A DNA stretch of 64,000 bases from Terrabacter sp. Root85 (GTDB lineage: Bacteria; Actinomycetota; Actinomycetes; Actinomycetales; Dermatophilaceae). The translations under genes were made by a program, and so were the position numbers. The stretch covers positions 1,184,759 through 1,248,758 of the forward strand of contig NZ_LMIW01000008.1 of the NCBI RefSeq assembly GCF_001429185.1. Direction: 5' to 3'. Each line of letters starts with the position of its first letter. Within the stretch, counting starts at the first letter, position 1. Shown piece after piece: positions 1 through 9,060 of the stretch. The notes beneath the pieces are model-generated. The model was not told where the DNA came from. It ran no database searches and saw only the letters and a program-made list of their open reading frames with translations.

Positions 1-179
1 GTCGCGACGAGCAGCAGGAACGTCGGCCAGCCGCCGATGGCCTGGCCGACGGCGACGATGACGACGATCTCGATGACCGGCAGGAGCAGCAGCGCGACGA
101 CCGCCAGACGTGTCAGGCGCACCCGCCTGACCCGTGACGGTCCGCGAGACGAGCCAGTAGGGCCGGTGGGGCCGCTCAC
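1..179 (-). CDS. fxsA: FxsA family membrane protein (N-terminal part, cut by window edge)
   Basis: The reverse strand reads a GTG start at 179, an Arg-rich N-terminus and then a hydrophobic stretch ending in [14 protein letters not shown]. The pattern VIE-hydrophobic-G-IGGWPT-LLL is characteristic of FxsA, a small cytoplasmic-membrane protein named for suppressing phage F exclusion in E. coli. The GTG overlaps the stop of the upstream mannosyltransferase gene as GTGA, so translation is probably coupled. Only about 60 codons are in the window. The family call is from motif memory. Its role in actinobacteria is not known to me. Confidence 0.72.
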   Translation of the reverse strand, partial: MSGPTGPTGSSRGPSRVRRVRLTRLAVVALLLLPVIEIVVIVAVGQAIGGWPTFLLLVA

Positions 180-967
180 GACCGGTCCCCGACCGGCTCG
201 CGCCCACGCACCCGACCGGCGACGGAGCGCAGCTGGCCCACGCGGTGCTCGATGCCCCACCTCGTGACGCTGGTCAGCGCCTCGCGCACGATGTCCTGGC
301 CCATCTTCGACACGCCGACCTCGCGCTCGACGAACGTGATCGGCACCTCGACGACGGTGAGCCCGGCGCGCACGGCACGCAGCGTCAGGTCGATCTGGAA
401 GCAGTAGCCCTGCGACTCGACGCCCTGAAGCCCCATGGCCCGCAGCGCACTCGCGCGGTAGACGCGGTAGCCCGCCGTCGCGTCGTTGACCGTCATCCCG
501 AGCAGCACCTTGGTGTACAGGTTCGCACCGACCGAGAGCACCTTGCGGCGAGCCGGCCAGTTGCGCACCTCTCCGCCCTTGACCCAGCGGGCACCGATGA
601 CGAGGTCTGCCTCGCCGAGCGCGGCCAGCAGCGACGGCAGCTGCTCGGGGAGGTGCGAGCCGTCGGCGTCCATCTCGACGGCGGCGTCGTAGCCGCGCTC
701 GAGGACGATGGCGAAGCCGGCGAGGTAGGCCTTGCCGAGGCCCTCCTTGGCGGCGCGGTGCACGACGTGGACCTGCGGGTCCGCGGACGCGAGGTCGTCG
801 GCGACCTGTCCGGTGCCGTCGGGAGATCCGTCGTCGAGCACGAAGACGTCGGCGGCGGGCACGTTCGCGCGCACCCGCGCGACGATGCCGGGCAGGTTGT
901 CCCGCTCGTTGTACGTCGGGATGAGCACGGCCACTCGGGTCACCGGCTCACGCTGCGTCGTCGTCAT
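176..967 (-). CDS. ppm1: Polyprenol monophosphomannose synthase (GT2)
   Basis: This 263-residue GT-A glycosyltransferase would move mannose from GDP-mannose onto a polyprenyl phosphate at the inner membrane face, supplying donor for lipoglycans and protein O-mannosylation. Family marks are [10 protein letters not shown] near the N-terminus, the nucleotide-binding [10 protein letters not shown], the metal-binding EMDADGSH and the later [12 protein letters not shown] segment. There are no membrane helices, so it resembles the catalytic half of mycobacterial Ppm1. The start at 967 lies 20 bp inside the lnt gene, and an AAGGA sits just upstream of that ATG. In M. tuberculosis Lnt and Ppm domains are fused, while here they are separate overlapping genes, as in M. 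smegmatis. Confidence 0.9.
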   Translation of the reverse strand: MTTTQREPVTRVAVLIPTYNERDNLPGIVARVRANVPAADVFVLDDGSPDGTGQVADDLASADPQVHVVHRAAKEGLGKAYLAGFAIVLERGYDAAVEMDADGSHLPEQLPSLLAALGEADLVIGARWVKGGEVRNWPARRKVLSVGANLYTKVLLGMTVNDATAGYRVYRASALRAMGLQGVESQGYCFQIDLTLRAVRAGLTVVEVPITFVEREVGVSKMGQDIVREALTSVTRWGIEHRVGQLRSVAGRVRGREPVGDRS

Positions 968-2543
968 CCTCTTCCTTCGTTGTCTCCGGCGCTGCCGGGC
1001 GGCCGCTGCGAAGACCCAGGGCGAGCATCGTCAGCAGTGCGGCGGCGGCGACCCACTCGGGGGCCTCCCCCACCCGGGTCGCCAGCGTCGTGGCGTCCCG
1101 CAAGGGTAGTGCTCCTCTGACCACCGCCTGTGTGAACAACGACGTCACCTGGTGGGCGGTTCCGTCGGGCGTGATCAGGGCGCTCTGGCCGACCGTCGAC
1201 ACGTGCACGACGGAGCGGCCGAACTCCATGGCTCGCAGTCGGCTGATGGCGAGCTGCTGGGGCGACTCGGCGGTGTAGCCGAAGGTCGCGTTGTTCGTCT
1301 GGACCACGAGGACGTTGGCGCCGGTCTGCACGGCGTCGCGCATGATGTCGTCGTAGGCCACCTCGAAGCAGATGGCGAGGCCGGCCCGGATCTGCCGGCC
1401 CGAGGCCGTCGTGACGTGGAAGACGCCGGGCGCGGGGCCCTGGACGAAGTCGCGCGTGACGAGGTCGACCTCCGTGCTGAAGTTCCGCCAGAAGGACCGG
1501 TTCGGGATGTACTCGGCGAACGGCACCGGGTGGCGCTTGACGTAGCGGTCGGTGTTGCCCTTGCCGGGCTCGAAGAGCAGGGCCACGTTGGAGACGAACC
1601 CGACGGGCTCCTCGAGCAGGCCCCCGACGATGAGGGGTCGCTTCAGCGCGTCGACGGTCTCCAGGATGAGGTCCTTGGCGTCGGCGTTGCGCAGGGGGTC
1701 GATGTCCGAGGCGTTCTCGGGCCAGACGACGAGGTCCGGGGCCGGGGCGCGCCCGGCGTCGACGTCGTCCTGGGCCTTGAGCGTCGCCGCGACGTGGTTG
1801 TCGAGGACCTGGCGGCGCTCGGCGTTGAAGTCGAGACCGGGCCGCGCCACGTTGCCCTGGACGCCGAGGAACTGGGCGGTCGGGCCGTCGGTCGGTAACG
1901 GGACCGCCAGCCCCACGAGGCCGAGCGCGAGCGCTCCCACGGCGGGCAGCACGAGGCGACGGGACGGCATACGCGATCGCGGCGTGGTGGTGGCGCCGCT
2001 CCCCCGGCGCTCGGCAGCGGCTGACAGCGCGTGCTGGGCGGCGAGCGCGAGGAGGCCACCGCTGAGCGCGATGACGAAACCGACGAACGGCGCGCCCCCG
2101 AGTGCCACGAGCCGGCCGAACGGCGAGTCGGCCTGTCCGAAGGCCAGCTTGAGCCAGGGAAAGCCACCGTAGGGGGCGCGGGCCCGGAAGCCCTCGGCCA
2201 CGACCCACACGAGCGCGAACGCCAACGGGCGGACGCTCCCCCGGCGGCTCAGCCAGCCGTAGAGCCCGCCCGCCACGCCGACGAAGAGGGCCTGCAGCGT
2301 CGCGAGGGCGAGCCACGGCAGCGCGCCGACGTAGATGCCCGACCAGCTGAGCGTCGGCACGAAGAAGACGAGCCCTCCGGCGAGACCGAGCAGGAAGCCT
2401 CGACGGCCCCCGGAGCCGGCCCAGGCCCACGCCCACAACGCGAGGGCCACCGGTGCGGTCACCCAGACGTCGAAGGTCGGGAACGCGAGGCAGAGCAGTC
2501 CGCCGCCGAGCAGGGACACGAGGAGACGCCGCACGGGGTTCAC
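948..2543 (-). CDS. lnt: Apolipoprotein N-acyltransferase
   Basis: This 531-residue membrane enzyme N-acylates the lipid-modified cysteine of lipoproteins. About 200 N-terminal residues hold several hydrophobic helices, followed by a nitrilase-like domain. The expected Glu-Lys-Cys triad is present: VVWPENAS (Glu), [13 protein letters not shown] (Lys) and [11 protein letters not shown] (Cys). The C-terminus has one more helix and an acidic tail (EEDDDDAA) encoded by DNA that also starts the mannosyltransferase gene. The start is GTG at 2543, preceded by a GTATGCCG octamer and no clear Shine-Dalgarno. It lies 29 bp after kal, so read-through from the lysine operon is possible. Confidence 0.93.
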   Translation of the reverse strand: MNPVRRLLVSLLGGGLLCLAFPTFDVWVTAPVALALWAWAWAGSGGRRGFLLGLAGGLVFFVPTLSWSGIYVGALPWLALATLQALFVGVAGGLYGWLSRRGSVRPLAFALVWVVAEGFRARAPYGGFPWLKLAFGQADSPFGRLVALGGAPFVGFVIALSGGLLALAAQHALSAAAERRGSGATTTPRSRMPSRRLVLPAVGALALGLVGLAVPLPTDGPTAQFLGVQGNVARPGLDFNAERRQVLDNHVAATLKAQDDVDAGRAPAPDLVVWPENASDIDPLRNADAKDLILETVDALKRPLIVGGLLEEPVGFVSNVALLFEPGKGNTDRYVKRHPVPFAEYIPNRSFWRNFSTEVDLVTRDFVQGPAPGVFHVTTASGRQIRAGLAICFEVAYDDIMRDAVQTGANVLVVQTNNATFGYTAESPQQLAISRLRAMEFGRSVVHVSTVGQSALITPDGTAHQVTSLFTQAVVRGALPLRDATTLATRVGEAPEWVAAAALLTMLALGLRSGRPAAPETTKEEDDDDAA

Positions 2544-2572
2544 CGTATGCCGTGCGGCCGGGACGTCAGCGC

Positions 2573-3049
2573 TCAGGGCACGACGACGACGCCACGAGCG
2601 GTCGTGGCGACGATCGGCGGGTCGAGCATCTCGGCCGCCGACTCCCCGCGCTCCTGGTTGCCGCGCCCGACGACGCGCACCTCGAAGTCCATCTCCCGGG
2701 AGCGGGTGCCGACGCGGACGATCTCGGCCGAGATCTCGATGACGTCGCCGGCCGTGATCCGCGAACGGAACTGGACGTCGCTGTAGGAGGCGAAGAGGCC
2801 CTCGTCACCGTCGGTGACGATGCACATCTCGGTGGCCACGTCGCCGAAGGCGGCCATCGAGTAGGCGCCGTCGACGAGGTTGCCGGCGTAGTGGGCGTGA
2901 CCGTAGGGCACGTAACGGCGGTGCGTGATGCGCAGCCCGACCTTGGCCTTGGTCAGCGTGGCCGGCGTGGTCGTCGCAGTGGCCGGCGTCGTGGGCGCGG
3001 TGGCCGAGAGGGGCTCGGGCGCCGTGGGGTCGGTGGTGGTCTCGCTCAT
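2573..3049 (-). CDS. kal: 3-aminobutyryl-CoA ammonia-lyase (hotdog fold)
   Basis: This 158-residue protein is a probable Kal, which deaminates L-3-aminobutyryl-CoA to crotonyl-CoA late in lysine fermentation. After a Thr/Ala/Pro-rich N-terminal stretch of about 35 residues, the core has hotdog-fold features (HYAGNLVDGAYSMAAFGDVATEM, then VQFRSRITAGDVIEISAEI). Its ATG overlaps the kamE stop as ATGA, and it is the last gene of the kdd-kamD-kamE-kal operon. The call rests on fold plus neighbourhood. The low-complexity extension is longer than I expect for the family, so a downstream start is possible. Confidence 0.82.
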   Translation of the reverse strand: MSETTTDPTAPEPLSATAPTTPATATTTPATLTKAKVGLRITHRRYVPYGHAHYAGNLVDGAYSMAAFGDVATEMCIVTDGDEGLFASYSDVQFRSRITAGDVIEISAEIVRVGTRSREMDFEVRVVGRGNQERGESAAEMLDPPIVATTARGVVVVP

Positions 3050-3843
3050 GGCTTCTTCCCCTTCCGGAGGCTGATCTCGTGGACCAGGTAGCTGGCGACC
3101 TCGCCCGGGGTCGTGCCCCGGCCGAAGATCCGGTCGACGCCCAGGGCCTTCTCGGAGCCGTCCTCGAAGCGCGGGCCGCCGGCGATGAGGATCGGCACCT
3201 GCCCCGCCGGGTAGGCCTCGCGGAAGGCCGCGGACATCTGGGTCGTGTTGTGGATGTGGGCGTCCTTCTGGGTGACGACCTGGCTGACGAGGACGGCGTC
3301 GGCCTTCTCGGCGCGGGCCCGGGCCACGAGCTCGGGCACGAGCACCTGGGCGCCGAGGTTGACGACCTTGATCTCGCGGTAGTACTCGAGGCCCTTCTCG
3401 CCCGCGAAGCCCTTGATGTTGAGGATCGCGTCGATGCCGACGGTGTGGGCGTCGGTGCCGATGCAGGCACCGACGACGACGAGCTTGCGGCGCAGCTGCT
3501 TCTTGATCGTCAGGTTGGCGTCCTTGGCGGACAGCAGGGGGTACTCGCGCTCGACGACGTGGACGTCGTCGAGGTTGACGAGGTGCGTCGAGCTGCCGTA
3601 GACGACGAAGAAGGTGAAGTCGGGACCCATCGCCTTCGCGTGCACGAGCAGGGCCGGGTCGAGGCCCATCTTCCGGGCGAGCTGGAGCGCGGCGCCCTCG
3701 GCCTTCTTGTCGTGCGGCAGCGGCAGGGTGAACGACATCTGCACCATGCCGTCGCCGGTCGTGTCGCCGTAGGGCCGGATGATGTTTCCCTGCGCGGCCG
3801 CGGACGCGGCTGCCTGCTCGGGCTGCTGCTTCGCGGCGCTCAT
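3046..3843 (-). CDS. kamE: Lysine 5,6-aminomutase beta subunit
   Basis: KamE is the adenosylcobalamin- and PLP-binding subunit of lysine 5,6-aminomutase, which converts beta-lysine to 3,5-diaminohexanoate. Starting at 3843, the B12 motif D-x-H-x-x-G reads GTDAHTVG with the cobalt-ligand His at residue 133. The PLP lysine falls at residue 144 in ILNIKGFAG. Both positions equal the numbering I recall for the Clostridium sticklandii enzyme, which supports this start. The protein has 265 residues. The N-terminal Ala/Gln-rich stretch is unconserved linker-like sequence. Start and stop overlap kamD and kal as ATGA, implying coupled synthesis. Confidence 0.95.
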   Translation of the reverse strand: MSAAKQQPEQAAASAAAQGNIIRPYGDTTGDGMVQMSFTLPLPHDKKAEGAALQLARKMGLDPALLVHAKAMGPDFTFFVVYGSSTHLVNLDDVHVVEREYPLLSAKDANLTIKKQLRRKLVVVGACIGTDAHTVGIDAILNIKGFAGEKGLEYYREIKVVNLGAQVLVPELVARARAEKADAVLVSQVVTQKDAHIHNTTQMSAAFREAYPAGQVPILIAGGPRFEDGSEKALGVDRIFGRGTTPGEVASYLVHEISLRKGKKP

Positions 3844-5453
3844 CGGCCGGTCTCCTTCGCCGGCGGGGTCCACGCGTCGAGGGCGGTGGTCGCCGGGTTG
3901 TCGTAGTCGTCGGCGCGCTCGCTGACCCCGTCGAGCCCCTTGCCCCCCGTCGCCGGTCGCTTCATGAGTCCGAAGGTGCCGTCGGCGATGGCCGCGAGGA
4001 GCGGCGCGTCGCCGGCGGCGTCGGTGTCGCTGACGATGCGGTCGAGCAGGTCGACGGCCTCGGAGAGCACCTGGCGCGCGCGGGTCTGGATGTAGCCGTC
4101 GCGCGGCGGGTGGAAGTCCTCGGTCAGTCCGCTCGCGGCGTTCATGACGTAGCGGACGTTCTGCAGCGCGAGGTCGCGGTCGGAGAGGAACGGCGTCACG
4201 ACGGCCTCGGTCATCATGCCGACGAGCAGGATGCCCTGACCGGTCATGGCGCCGACGAGGTTGAAGAAGCCGTCGAGCAGGTAGCCGCGGAAGACGTCGC
4301 CCGTCATGTGCTTCGTCGGCGGCATCCACTTCAGCGGTGCGTCGGGGAAGAGCTGTCGGGCGAGCATCGCGTGGGCGAGCTCCATCCGGAAGCTGTCGGG
4401 GATCTCGGGGTTGATCTCGAAGGCGTGGCCCAGGCCCAGCTGCCAGTCCTCGAGGCCGGCCTCCTTGGCGAAGCGCTCGTTGAGCAGCTGGCTCACCGTG
4501 ACCGTGTGGGCGGCCTCGACCGCGTCGGCGGTCGTGAGGTAGTTGTCCTCACCGGTGTTGATGATGATCCCGGCACGGGCGTGGACCTGACGCGAGAAGC
4601 GCTGGTCGACGAAGGTGCGGATCGGGTTGATGTCGCGGAAGAGGATGCCGTACATCGAGTCGTTGAGCATCATGTCGAGACGTTCCATGCCGGCGAGGGC
4701 CGCGATCTCGGGCATGCACAGGCCCGAGGCGTAGTTCGTCAGCCGGACGTAGCGACCGAGCTCCTTGCTCACGTCGTCGAGCGCAGCACGCATGAGGCGG
4801 AAGTTCTCCTGCGTCGCGTACGTCCCGGCGAAACCTTCGCGCGTAGCACCCTCGGGCACGTAGTCGAGCAGCGACTGACCCGTGGAGCGGATGACGGCGA
4901 TGATGTCGGCGCCCTCACGCGCGGCCGCCTGGGCCTGCGGGATGTCCTCGTAGATGTCGCCGGTCGCGACGATGAGGTAGATCCACGGCTTGGTCTTCGG
5001 GTCACCGTGACGCGTGATGAGACGGTCGCGCGTGGCGCGCGAGCGGTCGATGGTGCGCAGACCTGCACCGACCCCCTTCGCGGCGGCGCGGCGGGCCGCC
5101 GTGGCCTCGCGCCCGGAGGGCAGGCGGAAGGAGACGTTGCCGCTCGCCGCCTTCTGGGCGAGCGTGGTCAGGTCGGGCGCCTCGCCGCGGAGCAGGGCGT
5201 CGTAGACCGGCGTCGTGACGCCGTGCTCGAGGCCGACCTCGTCGCGGACCGCCGTCACGAGGTGGTTGACCCACGGCACGCGCTCGTGGTCCGCGCCGGC
5301 CAGACCGGCCAGGCGCAGGGTCGCGCGCTCCACCGACACCGTGGTGTGGCTGCGCGCGATCTTCACGACGGGAGCGGCGGCCTTGCGGGCGAGCGAGCGG
5401 GCCCGACGCACGACGGCCGGGTCGAGCTCGAGCATGGCGTTGGGGCGGGTCAT
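3840..5453 (-). CDS. kamD: Lysine 5,6-aminomutase alpha subunit
   Basis: KamD is the catalytic TIM-barrel subunit partnering KamE. The 537 residues match the usual length of about 520. Recognisable segments include KPWIYLIVATGDIYEDIPQA, NYASGLCMPEIAALAGMERLDMMLNDSMYGILFRDINPIRT and QLGLGHAFEINPEIPDS, which form the substrate and cobalamin-facing core. The start overlaps the kdd stop by 4 bp and the end overlaps kamE by 4 bp, so the three proteins are probably made in fixed ratio. The C-terminal 40 residues are less conserved. Confidence 0.95.
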   Translation of the reverse strand: MTRPNAMLELDPAVVRRARSLARKAAAPVVKIARSHTTVSVERATLRLAGLAGADHERVPWVNHLVTAVRDEVGLEHGVTTPVYDALLRGEAPDLTTLAQKAASGNVSFRLPSGREATAARRAAAKGVGAGLRTIDRSRATRDRLITRHGDPKTKPWIYLIVATGDIYEDIPQAQAAAREGADIIAVIRSTGQSLLDYVPEGATREGFAGTYATQENFRLMRAALDDVSKELGRYVRLTNYASGLCMPEIAALAGMERLDMMLNDSMYGILFRDINPIRTFVDQRFSRQVHARAGIIINTGEDNYLTTADAVEAAHTVTVSQLLNERFAKEAGLEDWQLGLGHAFEINPEIPDSFRMELAHAMLARQLFPDAPLKWMPPTKHMTGDVFRGYLLDGFFNLVGAMTGQGILLVGMMTEAVVTPFLSDRDLALQNVRYVMNAASGLTEDFHPPRDGYIQTRARQVLSEAVDLLDRIVSDTDAAGDAPLLAAIADGTFGLMKRPATGGKGLDGVSERADDYDNPATTALDAWTPPAKETGR

Positions 5454-6577
5454 GCGTCAGATCCTGCCTTCTCGGTGGCGAGGCGGTCCTCGAAGAGCGC
5501 CCGCACGGCCGGGACGTCCCGGAGGAGGCGCAGCGCCGTCTCGGCGTGGCCGGGGACATAGCCGTTGCCGACGAGCATCCGCACGTCGGCGGCGAGGCCC
5601 TCGGCCCCGAGGGCGGCCGCGGCGAAGTTCGTGGCCATGCTGAAGAAGATGATGGTGCCGCCCTGCGCGGTCGCGAGGATCGCGGGCTGCTCGCAGCCGG
5701 GCACGTCGACGCAGACCACGGTGACGTCGGCCGGTCCCCCGGCGGACTCGACGGCTGCCGCCAGGCCGAGAGGCGACCGCGCGTCGGCGAGGACGACGGC
5801 GTCGGCGAGGCCGCTCCCCTCGAGAACCGTGCGCTCGCGCTCGACCGGGACGACGCCGATGGTCCGGGCGGCGCCGGCGGCGCGAGCGGCCGCCAGCGAC
5901 AGCGAGCCGGACTTGCCGGCCCCGCCGAGGACGGCCACCGTCGGCGCGACGCCGCGGGCGGCATACTCCCCCACGACGCGCTCGACGAGCGCCGGCGCGC
6001 CGCACACGTCCATGACCATGAGCGCCAGGTGCGGGTCGAGGTCGGTGGGGAGGGTGGCAGCGATGCTGCGGCCGAAGAGGATCGCGTGGCCTTCGGCAGG
6101 CACCTGCTCGGAGAGGCCGTCCCAGCGGGCCAGGCCGTCGGTGATGGCGAGCGGGGTCAGGGACAGCGACACGAGGGTGGCGACGCGGTCGCCGACCGCG
6201 AGACCGAGCGTGCTGTCCGGTCCGACCTCCTCGACCGTGCCGATGAGCATCCCGCCCGAGCCGGTCACGGGGTTCTGCATCTTGCCGCGCGTCGCGACGA
6301 TGTCGAGGACCTCGGCGCGCACGGCTCCCCCGTCGACGGTGCCGTCGGTGCCGTGCTTCTCGGCGAGCTGCCGGTAGGACGCCGCATCGAGGTTGAGCGT
6401 CTCGACCGCGATGCGGACCTCGTCGGGCCACAGCTGCGGGCTGGCGTCGAGTCGGCGGGCCGCCTGCGGGAGGGTGATGGCGTCGCCGGTGGGCTCGAGC
6501 ACACGGTGCAGGCCGACGGGCGACGACACGCGGGCGGCGTCCGTGCGATCCGGGGTGGCCGACGTCGGGTCTGACAC
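5450..6577 (-). CDS. kdd: L-erythro-3,5-diaminohexanoate dehydrogenase
   Basis: Kdd oxidatively deaminates 3,5-diaminohexanoate to 3-keto-5-aminohexanoate with NAD(P). It is built like a medium-chain dehydrogenase, with a GroES-like N-terminal half containing GKMQNPVTGSGGMLIGTV and a Rossmann half with VAVLGGAGKSGSLSLAAARAAGA. A late CVDVPGCEQPAILAT segment follows. I place the start at the GTG at 6577 (375 residues) because GAAGGA lies 9 nt upstream; an ATG at 6631 would add 18 unsupported residues. It is first in the operon and divergent from kamA. The next enzyme, Kce, is not encoded nearby. Confidence 0.9.
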   Translation of the reverse strand: MSDPTSATPDRTDAARVSSPVGLHRVLEPTGDAITLPQAARRLDASPQLWPDEVRIAVETLNLDAASYRQLAEKHGTDGTVDGGAVRAEVLDIVATRGKMQNPVTGSGGMLIGTVEEVGPDSTLGLAVGDRVATLVSLSLTPLAITDGLARWDGLSEQVPAEGHAILFGRSIAATLPTDLDPHLALMVMDVCGAPALVERVVGEYAARGVAPTVAVLGGAGKSGSLSLAAARAAGAARTIGVVPVERERTVLEGSGLADAVVLADARSPLGLAAAVESAGGPADVTVVCVDVPGCEQPAILATAQGGTIIFFSMATNFAAAALGAEGLAADVRMLVGNGYVPGHAETALRLLRDVPAVRALFEDRLATEKAGSDA

Positions 6578-6713
6578 GTTCACAAATCCTTCTGTATGTA
6601 CGGACGGAAACCGAAGATCTTGCGTCAGCATAGGGGCACGTCGGCGGTATCTTCACAATTTCGTGAGCCGGACGTGTTTGAGCGAGACGGCCCCTGACGT
6701 TACTGTTCTCGGC
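6578..6713. promoter_or_regulatory. Divergent kdd / kamA control region
   Basis: This 136-bp spacer separates the two lysine-catabolic transcripts. For kamA I see TTGAGC at 6678-6683, a 17-bp gap and TACTGT at 6701-6706, ending 7 nt before the ATG, so the mRNA would be essentially leaderless. At 6653-6666 there is TCAC-N6-GTGA with an AT-rich centre, unusual for this genome and well placed as a shared operator. The regulator is unknown. Promoter elements are by eye only. Confidence 0.5.
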
Positions 6714-8159
6714 ATGAGCAAGGTTGAGCAGCCCTACGCGTACCGCCGACGAGAGCTCGTCGAGCCCGACTGGACGCGTTTCCCGGGCTGGGCGAGCATT
6801 ACCCAGGCCGACTGGGACAGCGCACAGTGGCAGCGGGTCAACTGTGTCAGGAACATCAAGCAGTTGCGAGCCCTCATGGGTGACCTGCTCGACGACCGCT
6901 TCTACGACGACCTCGCCGCGGACCAGAGCGAGCGGGCGACGATGTCGATGCTCGTCCCGCCGCAGATGCTCAACACGATGGTCCCGTCGACGGACTCGCC
7001 GATGCCGTCGGCCGGGCACGACTTCACCGAGGCCTTCTACGCCGACCCGATCCGCAACTACATGCTGCCGGTCTTCTCCGACCGCCGCACCGACTGGCCG
7101 TCGCACCCGCACGCGTCGCGCGACTCGCTGCACGAGCACGACATGTGGGTCGCCGAGGGGCTGACGCACCGCTACCCCACCAAGGTTCTCGCCGAGCTGC
7201 TGCCCACGTGCCCGCAGTACTGCGGCCACTGCACCCGCATGGACCTCGTCGGCAACTCGACACCACAGGTCGCCAAGCTGAAGTTCGACCTCAAGCCGGT
7301 CGACCGCTACGCCGCGATGCTCGACTACCTCCGCACGTCGCCCGTCGTGCGTGACGTCGTCGTCTCCGGTGGCGACGTCGCCAACATGCCGTGGAAGAAC
7401 CTCGAGGCGTTCATCGACCAGCTCCTCGACATCGAGAACATCCGCGACATCCGACTCGCGACGAAGGCCCTCATGGGTCTGCCGCAGCACTGGTTCGCCG
7501 AGGACGTCGTCGAGGGCGTGGCCCGCGTCTCGGCCAAGGCCCGCTCGCGCGGCGTCTCGCTCGCGATCCACACGCACGTCAACAACGCCCAGTCGCTGAC
7601 CCCGTCCGTCGCCCGCGCCTCGAAGGCCATGCTCGACGCCGGCGTCCGCGACGTGCGCAACCAGGGTGTGCTGATGCGCGGCGTCAACGACACGACCGAG
7701 CAGCTGCTCGACCTGTGCTTCGGCCTCGCCGACGGCGCCCAGATCACGCCGTACTACTTCTACATGTGCGACATGATCCCCTTCGCCGAGCACTGGCGGC
7801 TCTCGCTCGCCGAGGCCCAGCACCTCCAGCACTCGATGATGGGCTACCTCCCCGGCTTCTCGACCCCGCGCATCGTCTGTGACGTGCCCTTCGTCGGCAA
7901 GCGCTGGGTGCACCAGGTCGAGGAGTACGACACCGAGCGCGGCATCTCCTACTGGCGCAAGAACTACCGCACGTCGATCGAGGGCGACGACACCGAGGCG
8001 ATGTCGCGCGAGTACGTCTACTACGACCCGATCTACACGCTGCCCGAGGCCGGCCAGCAGTGGTGGCACCAGTCGGTCGACCACGAGTCGGTTCTCGCCG
8101 AGGCGACCGAACAGGCTGCGACGAGCCGCGCCGCCGCAGAGTCGCAGCTGCTCGTCTGA
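6714..8159 (+). CDS. kamA: Lysine 2,3-aminomutase (radical SAM)
   Basis: KamA converts L-lysine to L-beta-lysine with SAM, a 4Fe-4S cluster and PLP. The cluster motif CPQYCGHC gives Cys166, Cys170 and Cys173. VVVSGGDVANM is the glycine-rich SAM strand, and the C-terminal half carries the barrel strands ending in TPRIVCDVPFVGKRWV. At 481 residues it is slightly longer than clostridial enzymes, with an extra N-terminal region. No Shine-Dalgarno precedes the ATG, consistent with a leaderless transcript. It feeds the divergent kdd-kamDE-kal operon. Beta-lysine can also serve as an osmolyte or antibiotic precursor, but with kamDE present catabolism is likelier. Confidence 0.94.
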   Translation: MSKVEQPYAYRRRELVEPDWTRFPGWASITQADWDSAQWQRVNCVRNIKQLRALMGDLLDDRFYDDLAADQSERATMSMLVPPQMLNTMVPSTDSPMPSAGHDFTEAFYADPIRNYMLPVFSDRRTDWPSHPHASRDSLHEHDMWVAEGLTHRYPTKVLAELLPTCPQYCGHCTRMDLVGNSTPQVAKLKFDLKPVDRYAAMLDYLRTSPVVRDVVVSGGDVANMPWKNLEAFIDQLLDIENIRDIRLATKALMGLPQHWFAEDVVEGVARVSAKARSRGVSLAIHTHVNNAQSLTPSVARASKAMLDAGVRDVRNQGVLMRGVNDTTEQLLDLCFGLADGAQITPYYFYMCDMIPFAEHWRLSLAEAQHLQHSMMGYLPGFSTPRIVCDVPFVGKRWVHQVEEYDTERGISYWRKNYRTSIEGDDTEAMSREYVYYDPIYTLPEAGQQWWHQSVDHESVLAEATEQAATSRAAAESQLLV

Positions 8160-8181
8160 CACCGCGCACGAGCACGTATGC

Positions 8182-8218
8182 CGTGTGGCTCGGGACCGTC
8201 GCGGTCCCGGGCCACACG
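8182..8218. terminator. Terminator hairpin after kamA
   Basis: Arms at 8182-8198 and 8202-8218 form a 17-bp stem with one G-T pair and a TCG loop. It starts 22 nt after the kamA stop and has no clear T-run. A GTATGCCG octamer at 8176-8183 runs into the left arm. Confidence 0.75.
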
Positions 8219-8325
8219 TCGTCCCGGGCCCGGGTCCGGACGTAGAACTGCGTTGTCAGCCTGACCCATCGCCACCTAGCGTGGCTCCCGTCCACGTGCA
8301 TCGACCGAGCGGAGACGAGCGCCCG

Positions 8326-9060
8326 ATGACCAGCAACCTCATCGAGCTCTGCATCGACGCGGACGACCCGGTGCGCCTCGCGGCCTTCTGGGCAGGGCTA
8401 GTGGGCCGGGAGACCGATGCCCACGACGTCGTGCTCGCGGGTGAGGAACCGGAAATCACGATCCGGTTCCTGTCGGGGCGTGAGCGCAGGACCGGGCCCA
8501 ACCAGATCCATCTGCACCTGACCAGCACCACGCCCGAGCAGCAGCAGTCGACGGTCGACCGGGCCCTGCGGCTCGGGGCCCGACACCTCGACGTCGGCCA
8601 GACACCGGAGGAAGGGCACATCGTGCTCGCTGACCCGGAGGGCAACGAGCTCTGCGTCATCGAGGCGGGCAACACCTTCCTCGCCGACACCGCGTTCCTC
8701 GGGGAGCTCGCCTGCGACGGGACCCGCGAGGTCGGCCTCTTCTGGAGCCTGGCCCTGGACTGGCCGCTCGTCTGGGACCACGACGCGGAGACGGCCATCC
8801 AGTCGCCCCGCGGCGGCGCGAAGATCGCCTGGGGAGGGCCGCCCGTGCGTCCGAGGTCGGGGCGCAACGTCATGCACCTCCATGTGAGCCCGACGACACG
8901 CGACGACCTCGACGCCGAGGTCGAGCGCCTCCTCTCGCTCGGGGCCACGCGGCTCGACGCCGGCCACGGGGACGCCTGCGGGGTCCCCCTCGCCGACCCC
9001 GACGGCAACGAGTTCTGTGTCATGGAGCCCCGCGAGGGCACCCGTAGACTGCGCCGGTGA
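8326..9060 (+). CDS. Two-domain VOC (glyoxalase-like) protein
   Basis: This 244-residue protein has two tandem vicinal-oxygen-chelate modules. Each begins with a short beta strand (LIELCIDADDPVRLAAFWAGLVG in the first) and ends with the signature LADPEGNELCVIE or LADPDGNEFCVME. Such duplicated glyoxalase_6-type proteins are common in actinobacteria and mostly uncharacterised; enzyme or resistance roles cannot be assigned. Its stop overlaps the start of a TetR gene as GTGA, so it heads a coupled operon with a regulator, a tRNA deacylase and an exporter. The ATG at 8326 is the first start after the intergenic gap. Confidence 0.82.
   Translation: MTSNLIELCIDADDPVRLAAFWAGLVGRETDAHDVVLAGEEPEITIRFLSGRERRTGPNQIHLHLTSTTPEQQQSTVDRALRLGARHLDVGQTPEEGHIVLADPEGNELCVIEAGNTFLADTAFLGELACDGTREVGLFWSLALDWPLVWDHDAETAIQSPRGGAKIAWGGPPVRPRSGRNVMHLHVSPTTRDDLDAEVERLLSLGATRLDAGHGDACGVPLADPDGNEFCVMEPREGTRRLRR

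Noticed and set aside
5457..8162. 901-codon reverse frame spanning kdd and opposite kamA
   Set aside because: Low-complexity Arg/Val/Asp antisense sequence; kamA and kdd explain both strands.
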